17,407 nucleotides of DNA from Elusimicrobiota bacterium. GTDB lineage: Bacteria > Elusimicrobiota > Elusimicrobia > UBA1565 > UBA9628. The DNA is taken from contig JAGWMT010000040.1 in assembly GCA_028871595.1 (NCBI GenBank), positions 1 to 17,407 on the forward strand, in the 5' to 3' direction. The position numbers were made by a program, and so were the translations under genes. A model generated the notes under the pieces. The model saw only the letters and a program-made list of their open reading frames with translations. It searched no databases and was not told the origin of the DNA. Shown one piece after another: positions 1-7,331 of the stretch. Each line of letters begins with the position of its first letter. The first letter of the stretch is position 1.

Positions 1-740
1 AACCCGCGCGGGGTCATGTAGCGCGCGATGCGCTCGCCGCGGGCGCGGCCTTCCCGGTCCTTGTCGGAGCGGTATTTGCCGGTGAGAAAGCCGCTGCCTA
101 AAGAGAAGTAGCCGATCACGCCGAGTCCGTTCTTAACGCACAGCGGCTCCAGCTCATTTTCGAACTCGGCGCGGTCGTAGAGGTTGTACAGCGGCTGGAG
201 CGTCTCGTAGCGCGGCAGTCCCAGGCGCGCGCTGGTCTCCAGCGCGACCGCCAGCCGCGACGCGGTGAAATTGGACGCGCCGATGGCGCGGACCTTGCCC
301 TGCTTGATCAAGTCGGCGAAGGCGGCCAACGTCTCCTCCGGAGGAGTCTCCGCGTCGTCCACGTGCGCTTGATATAAATCGATGCGGTCGGTCTGGAGAC
401 GCTTCAGCGAATCCTCGACGGCCCGCGCCATCCACGCCTTCGACAAACCCTTACGACCTTGCCCCAGATCCATCCCCAACTTCGTGGCGATGACCACCTG
501 GTCGCGCTTGCCGCTGCGCTTGAGCCACTCGCCGATGATGGTTTCGGATTCCCCGCCTTTGTTGCCCGGCACCCACTTCGAGTACACGTCGGCGGTGTCG
601 ATGAGATTCAGATCCGCCGCCACGAACGCGTCCAGCAGCCGGAACGAGTCCGCCTTCCCCGCCGTCCAGCCGAACACGTTCCCGCCGAAGGCGAGGGGCG
701 CGACCTGGATCCCGGATTTCCCCAAGGGCCGGCGTTTCAT
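1..740 (-). CDS. Aldo/keto reductase, C-terminus cut by left window edge
   Basis: NAD(P)H-dependent oxidoreductase of the aldo/keto reductase superfamily, acting on an unknown carbonyl substrate in the cytoplasm. The reverse strand is open from the ATG at 738-740 to the window edge, giving 246 residues of an expected 310-330. The family tetrad is visible: Asp48 and Tyr53 in IDTADVYS, Lys87 in IATKLGMD and His126 in YQAHVDD. GASNF (about 154-158) and YSPL-like YFSLGSG (about 211-217) are further family signatures. The start ATG overlaps the DUF3014 stop as ATGA, so the two genes are very probably co-transcribed and translationally coupled. The cofactor-binding C-terminal region lies outside the window, so NADH versus NADPH preference cannot be judged. 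Family assignment is firm; the substrate is unknown. Confidence 0.93.
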   Translation of the reverse strand, partial: MKRRPLGKSGIQVAPLAFGGNVFGWTAGKADSFRLLDAFVAADLNLIDTADVYSKWVPGNKGGESETIIGEWLKRSGKRDQVVIATKLGMDLGQGRKGLSKAWMARAVEDSLKRLQTDRIDLYQAHVDDAETPPEETLAAFADLIKQGKVRAIGASNFTASRLAVALETSARLGLPRYETLQPLYNLYDRAEFENELEPLCVKNGLGVIGYFSLGSGFLTGKYRSDKDREGRARGERIARYMTPRG

Positions 741-1519
741 CGGTCCCCCTGGGACGTCAGGCCGCTCTCGGTCGCGCCCAACGCCAGCGCGATCTCATGC
801 AGCTTGCCCTGGATCGCCGCCGCGTTTTTCGGCCCCATGCGAAGCAGCTGCTTCTGGGCGGGGCTGAGCCGTTCAATGGCGCCGTCCGCGAAGACGTAGG
901 TGAGCCCTTTTTTCCCTTCGGCCAATTCTTCCTTCCCCGTCAATCGCGGCGTCCGCAAAAGTTCGCCGAGCGCGCGCAGAACCACGGCCTGGACGTCGCC
1001 GCTCTTTTCGCCCAGCGAATTCCACGCCTCTTGGAATAAGGGCTTGAGGTCCAGGAATAATCCCGCGGCCGCCTTCGCGTCCACCGAGGAAACGCCCGCC
1101 GCCAGCGCGTCATAGCGCGCGTAGCCGCGCGGGTCCGCGTAGATTTTCCCGCCGCGCCGAAGCGCCCGGAAGCGCGCGGCCGGGGCCAGGAACTTGAGGG
1201 CGTCGGCCGGGACCTTCCCCGCCGCGATCATGTTCGCGGCCGCCGTCAAACGCGAAATCAAATCGCCGTTCTTCAACCACCCCGCGAAGCGCGGGTCGGA
1301 CGACAGCGCGGCGGCTCGCCCGCGGAAAAAGTCATCGCTCTCCTCCAATTTCGGCAAGGCCGCGGCGGGAGCGGCCGCCGGCGCGGCGGCGGGCGCGGGA
1401 GCGGCCGGGGCCGCGGCGGGCGGCGGCGCGGAGGCGAAGCGGTAGATCAGCGCGCCGCCCGCGACCACGACGACGAAGAGGGCCACGCCCCCCCAGACCG
1501 ACTTATCTTGATCATCCAT
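737..1519 (-). CDS. DUF3014 domain membrane-anchored protein
   Basis: Function unknown. The 260-residue protein has one N-terminal membrane segment (about 9-29), an Ala/Pro-rich linker (about 31-56) and a soluble domain, probably periplasmic. The soluble part resembles DUF3014 (Pfam family of unknown function) from my recollection of that family: LPKLEESDDF at about 55-64, YARYDALAAGVSSVDA (133-148), LFLDLKPLFQEAWNSLG (154-170) and LSPAQKQLLRMGPKNA (218-233). I chose the ATG at 1517-1519 over an upstream frame extension to 1564, because the extension would cover the divergent methyltransferase start and lie upstream of the predicted -10 element. That -10 (1526-1531) leaves six bases before the ATG, suggesting a leaderless transcript. 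The stop overlaps the aldo/keto reductase start by ATGA, so they form a two-gene unit, although no shared function is evident. Confidence 0.85.
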   Translation of the reverse strand: MDDQDKSVWGGVALFVVVVAGGALIYRFASAPPPAAAPAAPAPAAAPAAAPAAALPKLEESDDFFRGRAAALSSDPRFAGWLKNGDLISRLTAAANMIAAGKVPADALKFLAPAARFRALRRGGKIYADPRGYARYDALAAGVSSVDAKAAAGLFLDLKPLFQEAWNSLGEKSGDVQAVVLRALGELLRTPRLTGKEELAEGKKGLTYVFADGAIERLSPAQKQLLRMGPKNAAAIQGKLHEIALALGATESGLTSQGDR

Positions 1520-1535
1520 GTTTGAAGTGTACAAT
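1508..1535 (+). promoter_or_regulatory. Sigma70-type promoter for methyltransferase, leaderless layout
   Basis: TTGATC at 1508-1513, a 16-base spacer and TACAAT at 1530-1535 resemble a housekeeping promoter. Six bases separate the -10 from the ATG at 1542, so transcription would begin at the start codon. The -35 lies within the first codons of the divergent DUF3014 gene. Confidence 0.55.
1526..1531 (-). promoter_or_regulatory. -10 element for DUF3014 gene, leaderless layout
   Basis: The minus strand reads TACACT at 1531-1526, then six bases, then the ATG at 1519. The expected transcription start coincides with or adjoins the start codon. I see no convincing -35 (the expected site reads GGTCGG). 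The element overlaps the plus-strand -10 by two bases. The identical TACACT-N6-ATG arrangement occurs at 8653-8667. Confidence 0.5.
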
Positions 1536-1541
1536 ACGCTG

Positions 1542-2168
1542 ATGATGCCCGACCTCGCCCGCATCTACGACGCGGCGTTCTTTGCCGAGTGGGGCCGGAC
1601 CAACGCGCGTTACGCGCGCTCCGCCTCCGCCGTGACCGACGTCCTGCACGAACTCTACCGTCCGAAGCGCCTGATCGATCTGGGCGCGGGCTGCGGGGTC
1701 TACTCCCACCTGTTCGCCGCGAAGGGAACCGAGGTGGTGACCGTGGACGGCGTCCTCCCGCCCTCCGAGTTCGCCTATCCCGTCGCGTTTCATATCCGGG
1801 ACCTGACCGCGCCGTTCGAAAATCCCTGGGGCCGTTTCGACCTGACCCTGTGCCTGGAGGTCGCCGAGCACATCCCGGAGGACCTCGCCGACGCCTTCCT
1901 GGAGAATATCCTCCGCTTCGGCGACCGCCTGATCCTGTCGGCCGCCCAGCCCGGCCAGGAAGGGCATCACCACGTGAACACCCGGCCGAAGCGTTATTGG
2001 GTGGCGCGCTTGGCGGAGAAGGGCTTCGCCTACAACCGCCGCGAGACGGGACGCATCCAAAGCGCCTTGGCCGCCGCGCGGGACATTCACCGCTGGATGG
2101 CCGATCCCGTCAGCGTCTACGTCCGGGAAACAGCGCGGGGACCGCGGCGACGCCAGGGGCGATCTTGA
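1542..2168 (+). CDS. Class I SAM-dependent methyltransferase
   Basis: Predicted cytoplasmic S-adenosylmethionine-dependent methyltransferase of 208 residues with a Rossmann-type domain; the acceptor is unknown. Motif I is LIDLGAGCG at about 44-52, the acidic end of strand 2 is Asp69 (VTVDG), and FDLTLCLEVAEH spans 99-110. A later SAAQPGQEGHHHVN block (about 133-146) followed by YW is typical of a Methyltransf_23-like subgroup, and it resembles proteins often encoded near glycan genes or in phages. I chose the ATG at 1542 (1545 is equally possible) because the predicted promoter places the transcript start there; the upstream ATG at 1518 would sit before the -10. The arginine-rich C-terminus overlaps the convergent amidase gene by 59 bases. 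No terminator is visible at the 3' end. Confidence 0.88.
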   Translation: MMPDLARIYDAAFFAEWGRTNARYARSASAVTDVLHELYRPKRLIDLGAGCGVYSHLFAAKGTEVVTVDGVLPPSEFAYPVAFHIRDLTAPFENPWGRFDLTLCLEVAEHIPEDLADAFLENILRFGDRLILSAAQPGQEGHHHVNTRPKRYWVARLAEKGFAYNRRETGRIQSALAAARDIHRWMADPVSVYVRETARGPRRRQGRS

Positions 2169-3306
2169 GCAAGGCGCTGGAGGTGTTGCCCACCAGATCG
2201 CGCGCGACAACCCGGTAGTCCCCCGTCGCGGTCGGCGCGACCACCATCAAGACGTCCGGCGGCATCCCTTGCGACGGGGCCGACCACTCATACTGCTTCA
2301 CCTCGGGCTTGTCGTGCGCGTCCAGCCTCCAAATCGTCACGTGCGACAGGCCCAGTTTGTTGGTGTCCTTGACCTCGACCTGATCGGCCGCGACCTTGGA
2401 GGACAGCATCCAAATCTGGGGAGGCAGGTCGTCGTTGATCAGCCGCATCAGATACTCGCGCGGGGTCACGTTCTCGCCGGGAAAGCGCAACGACAGCGCG
2501 TCGTAAGGGACCGCCGGCGCGCCGGGCGCGGCGGGGTCGGCGGTGCCGTCGAAATCGGGACCGGGATCCACATGCGCCCCGGGGATGCCCAGGTCCGCCT
2601 CCCGGTGCGTGATGATGTGCGCCCGGTCGCGGGGAAGACCGGTTTCCTTGGCCACCGCTCGCACCAGCCAGGCGACCGAGGCGTACATGCGCCAGTAAAG
2701 GATCGGGTCCCAGTCCCCATGGATAAAGTACGGAGGGGCCGGACTGCCCGATTCCGTTTCGATCCCGACGGACGCGTCGTCGATGGCGCGGTTCTTCACG
2801 TGGATGGCGATGTTCTCGATACGCACCATCCGGGTCACCTGCCCGTCCCGGCAGACGATGAAGTGCGCCGCGCTCCGAGAGCTCAACAAGTGGGACACGG
2901 ATCCGCCGCACGCCCCGCCGCCGCCGGACGCGTGCAGGACCACGTATTGGATTTCACCCCGCTCCACACGGTCGGCCGCGATGGCGCCGGTCTTGATGAT
3001 CGTCGCCCGCCGCCGGCCCCGTTTATTGCGGCCGATGACGGTGCGGCTCATCCGTTCCATGCGGTCCACCATTTCGGCGTACTGGAAATTGACCTGCCCG
3101 GACTCGGCCTCCAGGGTGGCGTCGGGCTGGGCGAGGGGAACCGGAGGCGCAGGCGGAAGAGGCGGCACCGGAACACCCAGGCCGGCCGCGGCGTCGCCCA
3201 GAATCCGGCTCAGGTCGGGGGCCGCTCCGCTTTGCGCCCGCGCGCCCCGGGCGCACGCGAGGGCGGCGGCAAGCGCCCAGACCGCGATACCCCGATGGCT
3301 CTTCAT
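2110..3306 (-). CDS. Secreted N-acetylmuramoyl-L-alanine amidase (Amidase_2/AmpD-like)
   Basis: Predicted zinc amidase cleaving the bond between N-acetylmuramic acid and L-alanine in peptidoglycan, in the periplasm. The 398-residue protein has a signal peptide (about 1-25, ending ARAQ), a proline-rich linker (about 45-62) and an Amidase_2 domain (about 118-255). Likely zinc ligands by family pattern are His125 (VVLHAS), His234 (ITHREAD) and Asp247 (VDPGP), with VGIETES (180-186) as the usual GIE motif. The position before VDPGP that is normally the Lys of AmpD-type RKTDPG appears to be His245. A C-terminal beta-rich region (about 300-385, ending in VVARDLVGNTS) resembles an Ig-like or Big domain. 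I chose the ATG at 3304-3306; the in-frame TTG three bases upstream is unlikely. No Shine-Dalgarno is visible, and a strong hairpin sits 13 bases upstream. Confidence 0.87.
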   Translation of the reverse strand: MKSHRGIAVWALAAALACARGARAQSGAAPDLSRILGDAAAGLGVPVPPLPPAPPVPLAQPDATLEAESGQVNFQYAEMVDRMERMSRTVIGRNKRGRRRATIIKTGAIAADRVERGEIQYVVLHASGGGGACGGSVSHLLSSRSAAHFIVCRDGQVTRMVRIENIAIHVKNRAIDDASVGIETESGSPAPPYFIHGDWDPILYWRMYASVAWLVRAVAKETGLPRDRAHIITHREADLGIPGAHVDPGPDFDGTADPAAPGAPAVPYDALSLRFPGENVTPREYLMRLINDDLPPQIWMLSSKVAADQVEVKDTNKLGLSHVTIWRLDAHDKPEVKQYEWSAPSQGMPPDVLMVVAPTATGDYRVVARDLVGNTSSALLKIAPGVAAVPALFPGRRR

Positions 3307-3318
3307 CAAGGGAAAGAT

Positions 3319-3345
3319 ACCTTCCCGGAGCGCGGCCGGGAAGGT
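3319..3345 (-). terminator. Strong hairpin between PBP1A and amidase
   Basis: Arms 3319-3328 and 3336-3345 form a perfect 10-base-pair stem with a 7-base loop. On the minus strand it is followed by ATCTTTCC, a poor T-tract. It could be a weak terminator or attenuator after PBP1A, or a structured leader controlling amidase translation. Confidence 0.5.
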
Positions 3346-3368
3346 CGTTTCGGCCTAGAAGATGCGAC

Positions 3369-3383
3369 GGGGCCGAAGGCCCC
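3369..3383 (-). terminator. Short GC hairpin just after PBP1A stop
   Basis: GGGGCC and GGCCCC arms (6 base pairs) around a 3-base loop begin six bases after the PBP1A stop codon. There is no T-tract, so a Rho-independent terminator is doubtful. It may act together with the hairpin at 3319-3345, or protect the transcript 3' end. Confidence 0.3.
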
Positions 3384-3388
3384 CCGGC

Positions 3389-5710
3389 CTATTCCAGCCC
3401 CGTCGGCTCCTCGGAGCCCTGAGCGGGCTTGCCGTTCTCCAGGTCCTCGTCGGTCGGCAGCGGGGGCGGCTGGTCGGCGGCCGGGGAGGCCTCGGGAGAG
3501 ACCGCGGCCGGCGCCGCGGTGGACGCGCCCAGCGTCGGAGGCAGGACCGAGCCGGGCGTATCGGCCGGCGCGCCGATCGCGCCGTCCCCGGCGAGCTGCG
3601 CGTCCACGGGCTTGGAGTGATCGACGTCGCAATACTTCTTGGGCTCCGTTCCGGTCTGGAATGCCTCCAGGAACTTGTTCTTCTTCGGGCAGTTCGGCCC
3701 GAAGAGCATGCCGGTGGCGGAGTCGATCGCCGCGAAGGTGATCCCCGGAGGCACCGGGAAGTCGCGCTTGGGCATGTCCTTGAGCACGTCGGCCATGATC
3801 TCGGTCCACCAGGGCACCACGGTGGAACCGCCGGTCCAGTCCTTGCGGCCCAAGGTGCCGAAATCGTCGTAGCCCATCCACGCCCCGGCCACCAAATCGG
3901 GCGTGTAGCCGATGAACCACAGGTCGCGGTTGTCGTTGGACGTGCCGGTCTTGCCCGCGAGCGGGCGGTTCAGGCGGCGGGCGTATTGGCCCGTGCCCCC
4001 CTGGACCACGCTTTTCATCATGCTGGCCACCAGATAGGCGACCTGGGGCGAGATCGCCTCATGATCGGAAGGAACGTGGGATTCCAGCACCTTCCCCGTC
4101 GAATCCTCGACGCGCTCCACGGTGTATGGAGTCACCGCGATGCCGCCGTTGGCGAACGTCCCGAAGGAGGCGATCATCTCCATGGGCGTGACCACGGACG
4201 CTCCCAGCCCCAACGCCGGAGCCGGCTCAAGATCGGAATGGATGCCGGCGCGGCGCGCGATCTCCACCACCAGCGGCGGGCCGACCTGCGTGATCAGGTT
4301 GATCGAGGCGATGTTGCGCGAATCCGCCAGCGCCGTGCGCAGGGTGATCCGCCCCAGGAACTTGCCGTCGAAGTCGTTCGGTACCCAGATCTTGAAGTCG
4401 GGCGAGGCCGCGAAGGGCTGCGTGGCCAGATTGATCGAATACTGGTCCGTGGCCCCCTCCAGCAGGCGCCAGTCCCGCCCGTCGAAATAGAACGCGAGCG
4501 GAGAATCGTCCACCAAGGTGGCCGGCGTCATGCCCGAGTTCAGCGCCGCGGCCCACACGAACGGCTTGAACGTGGAGCCGGGCTGGCGCTTGGCCTGGAT
4601 CACCCGGTTGAAATGGGAGTCGCGCCCGCCGATCATCGCGCGCACGGCGCCCGTCTTCACGTCCATCAGGGCGAACGCCCCCTGGATCTTCGCCAGCGGC
4701 GCCGTCGAAATATCGGGCGGGAGCGGCGCTCCGTCGGCCGTCAGCTCCTTGATCTTCTTGTCCTGGTCGGCCTGGGCCTTCGCGTCGAACGCGCTCAGCG
4801 CCTTTTCCATCACTTCCTCGGCCTTCTTCTGCTCATCCAGGTCGAGGGTCGTGTAGATCTTCAGGCCGCCGCGCCACACCGCGGCCGTCCCGTACTTCTG
4901 CTCCAGGTGGCGGCGCACGTGCTCCACGAAGAAGGGCGCCTGCGTCTCCAGACCCACGGGACGCGACAGCGGGATGGGCTGGGCATTGGCCGCGTCGCGC
5001 TCCACCGAGGTGATCATCTTCTCTTCGTACATCCGCTGCAGGACCACCGAGCGGCGCCGGCGCGCGTTTTCCGGATTGAAGAACGGGGAGTTCGCCCTCG
5101 GCGCGCGGACCAGGCCGGCCAGCAGGGCGCAGTCGGCCAAGGACAGCTCGGAGACCTCCTTGCCGAAGTAGTTGCGCGCCGCCGACTGGGCGCCGTAGGC
5201 GCCCTCGCCGAAATAGACCTGGTTGAGGTACAGCTGAAGGATCTCCTGCTTGGAGAAGTTCCGCTCGATCTCCAGCGCCAGCAGGACCTCGCGGATCTTG
5301 CGCGAGATCTTGCGCTCCGGCTTCAGGAATATCTGCTTGGCCAGCTGCTGCGTGATCGTGGACGCGCCCTGCACCACGCGCCGCGCGATGAAGTCGCGGA
5401 TCGCGGAGCGGACCATGCCCTTGGGGGAGATGCCCCAGTGCCGCATGAAGGCGTCGTCCTCCACGGCGATGACGGCGCTCTGCAGGTCCACGGGGATCTT
5501 GGACAACGGCAGAAGCGCCCTCTTCTCGATGGACAGCTCGGCGATGACGTTGCCCTTCACGTCGTAAACCCGCGTGGTCAGCGAGGGCGTGTAATCCTCC
5601 AGCGCCTGCATCGGCGGCAGTCCCAGCAGGAGCTTGCGCAGGGCCAGGGAGCCGCTGCCGACGATCGCGAAGGCGAGGACGGCCAGCAGGTAGAAGCGTG
5701 TCCGGTTCAT
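3389..5710 (-). CDS. mrcA: Class A penicillin-binding protein 1A (transglycosylase/transpeptidase)
   Basis: Bifunctional peptidoglycan synthase that polymerises lipid II and cross-links stem peptides. It is anchored in the inner membrane with its domains in the periplasm. The 773-residue protein has a membrane anchor (about 6-26) and a GT51 domain (about 50-225) with catalytic Glu84 in EDDAF and GASTITQQ at 115-122. A linking domain follows. The transpeptidase has Ser379-Thr-Phe-Lys382 (SxxK), Ser464-Arg-Asn466 (SxN) and KTGT at 587-590. The length is close to the PBP1A norm. Two cysteines (674 and 694) flank a Lys-rich segment, and the tail from about 705 is Ala/Pro-rich low complexity. The gene starts 7 bases after the radical SAM stop, so they should share the promoter at 7338-7366. 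The symbol mrcA (ponA) follows family naming; orthology was not tested. Confidence 0.95.
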   Translation of the reverse strand: MNRTRFYLLAVLAFAIVGSGSLALRKLLLGLPPMQALEDYTPSLTTRVYDVKGNVIAELSIEKRALLPLSKIPVDLQSAVIAVEDDAFMRHWGISPKGMVRSAIRDFIARRVVQGASTITQQLAKQIFLKPERKISRKIREVLLALEIERNFSKQEILQLYLNQVYFGEGAYGAQSAARNYFGKEVSELSLADCALLAGLVRAPRANSPFFNPENARRRRSVVLQRMYEEKMITSVERDAANAQPIPLSRPVGLETQAPFFVEHVRRHLEQKYGTAAVWRGGLKIYTTLDLDEQKKAEEVMEKALSAFDAKAQADQDKKIKELTADGAPLPPDISTAPLAKIQGAFALMDVKTGAVRAMIGGRDSHFNRVIQAKRQPGSTFKPFVWAAALNSGMTPATLVDDSPLAFYFDGRDWRLLEGATDQYSINLATQPFAASPDFKIWVPNDFDGKFLGRITLRTALADSRNIASINLITQVGPPLVVEIARRAGIHSDLEPAPALGLGASVVTPMEMIASFGTFANGGIAVTPYTVERVEDSTGKVLESHVPSDHEAISPQVAYLVASMMKSVVQGGTGQYARRLNRPLAGKTGTSNDNRDLWFIGYTPDLVAGAWMGYDDFGTLGRKDWTGGSTVVPWWTEIMADVLKDMPKRDFPVPPGITFAAIDSATGMLFGPNCPKKNKFLEAFQTGTEPKKYCDVDHSKPVDAQLAGDGAIGAPADTPGSVLPPTLGASTAAPAAVSPEASPAADQPPPLPTDEDLENGKPAQGSEEPTGLE

Positions 5711-5717
5711 GCGAAGC

Positions 5718-7319
5718 CTAGGTCGCCGCGCCTTCGGTGCGGGCGGGGAGCAGGCCGCGTCCGGGGTTGCGCCCCACCAGGGCGCGCAGGGCGTTCACGC
5801 CGCGCAGGTAGCGCTTCACGCCGCCGTTGCGCGCCAGCGCCTTGAGGTTGCTCATCCAGACGCGGGGCGAGGTGTAATACTCGACGAACGCCTGGCGGTA
5901 CCAGTACCGCATGCGCTCCTTGCCGATGAGCGGGTTGACGTAGATCGGATCGTCGAAGTCGATGGAGAGAAAATCCCCCCAATTGTCCCACTCGCGCATG
6001 CCCCCGTCGGCCTTGCACGCCTGATAGAGATCCGAACCGGGGTACGGAACCGGAAGGTAGAACAGGCTCATCTGCGCGGCGAGGCGCTTCGCGTACCGGA
6101 TCGTGTTGGCCACCATTTCCTCGGTCTCGCCGGGGAGACAGATGATGAAGCTGTTGGTCATCGTGATCTTGGCCTTGTGCGTCCATTCCACGCCCTGCGC
6201 CTGGCGCTCGACCGTGATGCCCTTGCGGATGACTCTCAGCGACTGCTCGTTGCCGGACTCGATGCCGTAGAGGATGTTGCGGCAGCCCGCCGCGTGCATC
6301 AGGGCCAGAAGGTCGGGATCGACGCGGTCGGTGCGCGTCGTGCACGACCAGAGCAGGTCGTTGACGCCCTCCTTGATCATCAACTCGAAGACCTTGGTGA
6401 TGTACTCCCGGTTGATCGTGAAGGTCGAATCCTGGAAGTAGATGCCGCGGGCGCCTTTTTCGTACTTGAGGATCTTCAACTCCTCGACGACGCGCTCCGG
6501 GGTGAGAAGGCGCAGCTTCTTGCCCAGGGCCACGTGCGCCTCGCAGAAGGTGCACGGATAGGGGCAGCCGCGCTGCATGACGAACGGGTAATTGGGCAGC
6601 CTCACGTACTGGGTCGGATGCGGGACGTAGCGCGCCAGGTCCAGGTCGCCGAACATCCCGCGCGGCAGCTCGTCCAGGTCCGGCAGGAGCTGACGGTCGG
6701 GATTGAGCATGGCCGTGCGCTCTTCCTTGCGCCACGTCAGACCGACGATCCCCGAATAATCGGTTTTATGCCGCTTGAGCGCCTCGATCAACTCCGTGAT
6801 CGTCAGCTCGCCCTCGCGCCGGATCACGAAGTCGCATTCCGGCGACTCCTCCAGCGTCTCCGCCGACATGGACGTGGCGTGGACGCCGCCGTAGACGATG
6901 ACGCAGTCGGGCAGCACCTCGCGGATCAGGCGCGCCGTGTGGAAGACGTGGTCGGCCGTCGGCGTGAACAGCGGCAGCCCGACCAGATCGTAGCGGCCTT
7001 CCCGCAGGAACGCCTTCAGTGATTGCTCGGTGAAATCGCCGAACTGCGTGTCCGCGAACGCCGCGTCGTAGCCTTTGTCCTTGAGCCAGCGGTAGATGGA
7101 GATCAGGCCCAGCGGAGGAAGGAACCCCTGCTCGACCTTGACGCTCCCCCACGCCGCCTCGGCGGGGTAGAACGGCTCCAGGAGCAGGATCTTGGGCTTG
7201 GCCGGGAAGCGGCCGATCCGGTGAAGATGGCCGGCGTGGTCGTGAGCCGTGGTGATCGCGCGCCGGGTGGGCGCGGCGACGTTGGCGACGGTGACGGGCT
7301 CATCGAGGGGGACGTACAT
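5718..7319 (-). CDS. B12-binding radical SAM protein
   Basis: A 533-residue predicted cytoplasmic radical SAM enzyme with an N-terminal cobalamin-binding-like Rossmann domain (about 42-185, including KILLLEPFYP and VIVYGGVHAT). The radical SAM core has Cys252, Cys256 and Cys259 in CPYPCTFC, which bind a [4Fe-4S] cluster. NILYGIESG (about 347-355) and ICLPGETEEM (about 390-399) are typical of the family. No DxHxxG cobalamin motif is evident, as is common in this group. Such enzymes methylate or rearrange lipids, antibiotics and other carbon skeletons (family knowledge); the substrate here cannot be told. Being upstream of PBP1A with a 7-base gap, a role in envelope lipid modification is plausible but inferred. 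It has its own near-consensus promoter, a predicted leader of about 12 bases and no clear Shine-Dalgarno. Confidence 0.9.
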   Translation of the reverse strand: MYVPLDEPVTVANVAAPTRRAITTAHDHAGHLHRIGRFPAKPKILLLEPFYPAEAAWGSVKVEQGFLPPLGLISIYRWLKDKGYDAAFADTQFGDFTEQSLKAFLREGRYDLVGLPLFTPTADHVFHTARLIREVLPDCVIVYGGVHATSMSAETLEESPECDFVIRREGELTITELIEALKRHKTDYSGIVGLTWRKEERTAMLNPDRQLLPDLDELPRGMFGDLDLARYVPHPTQYVRLPNYPFVMQRGCPYPCTFCEAHVALGKKLRLLTPERVVEELKILKYEKGARGIYFQDSTFTINREYITKVFELMIKEGVNDLLWSCTTRTDRVDPDLLALMHAAGCRNILYGIESGNEQSLRVIRKGITVERQAQGVEWTHKAKITMTNSFIICLPGETEEMVANTIRYAKRLAAQMSLFYLPVPYPGSDLYQACKADGGMREWDNWGDFLSIDFDDPIYVNPLIGKERMRYWYRQAFVEYYTSPRVWMSNLKALARNGGVKRYLRGVNALRALVGRNPGRGLLPARTEGAAT

Positions 7320-7331
7320 GCGGGAGGGCCT

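Noticed and set aside
97..125. TAAAG and GCCGAT words resembling a flagellar sigma28 promoter
   Set aside because: The spacing is about 7 instead of about 15 bases and both lie inside the aldo/keto reductase coding region.
1362..1436. GC-rich repetitive stretch that looks like a DNA repeat array
   Set aside because: It encodes the Ala/Pro linker of the DUF3014 protein; the repetition follows from GCG/GCC/CCC codons and has no fixed unit.
1518..1541. Upstream ATG at 1518 as methyltransferase start
   Set aside because: It would place the start before the predicted -10 element and overlap the divergent DUF3014 start; the ATG at 1542 fits the promoter and the usual domain start.
2269..3741. A 490-codon plus-strand frame opposite the amidase and PBP1A end
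   Set aside because: Arg/Pro-rich composition with no motifs; it spans two real genes and the hairpin gap on the other strand.
3362..5845. An 827-codon open frame on the plus strand opposite PBP1A
   Set aside because: Its Arg/Gly/His/Leu-heavy translation has no recognisable domain and mirrors the codon bias of the GC-rich PBP1A gene, which carries all family motifs.
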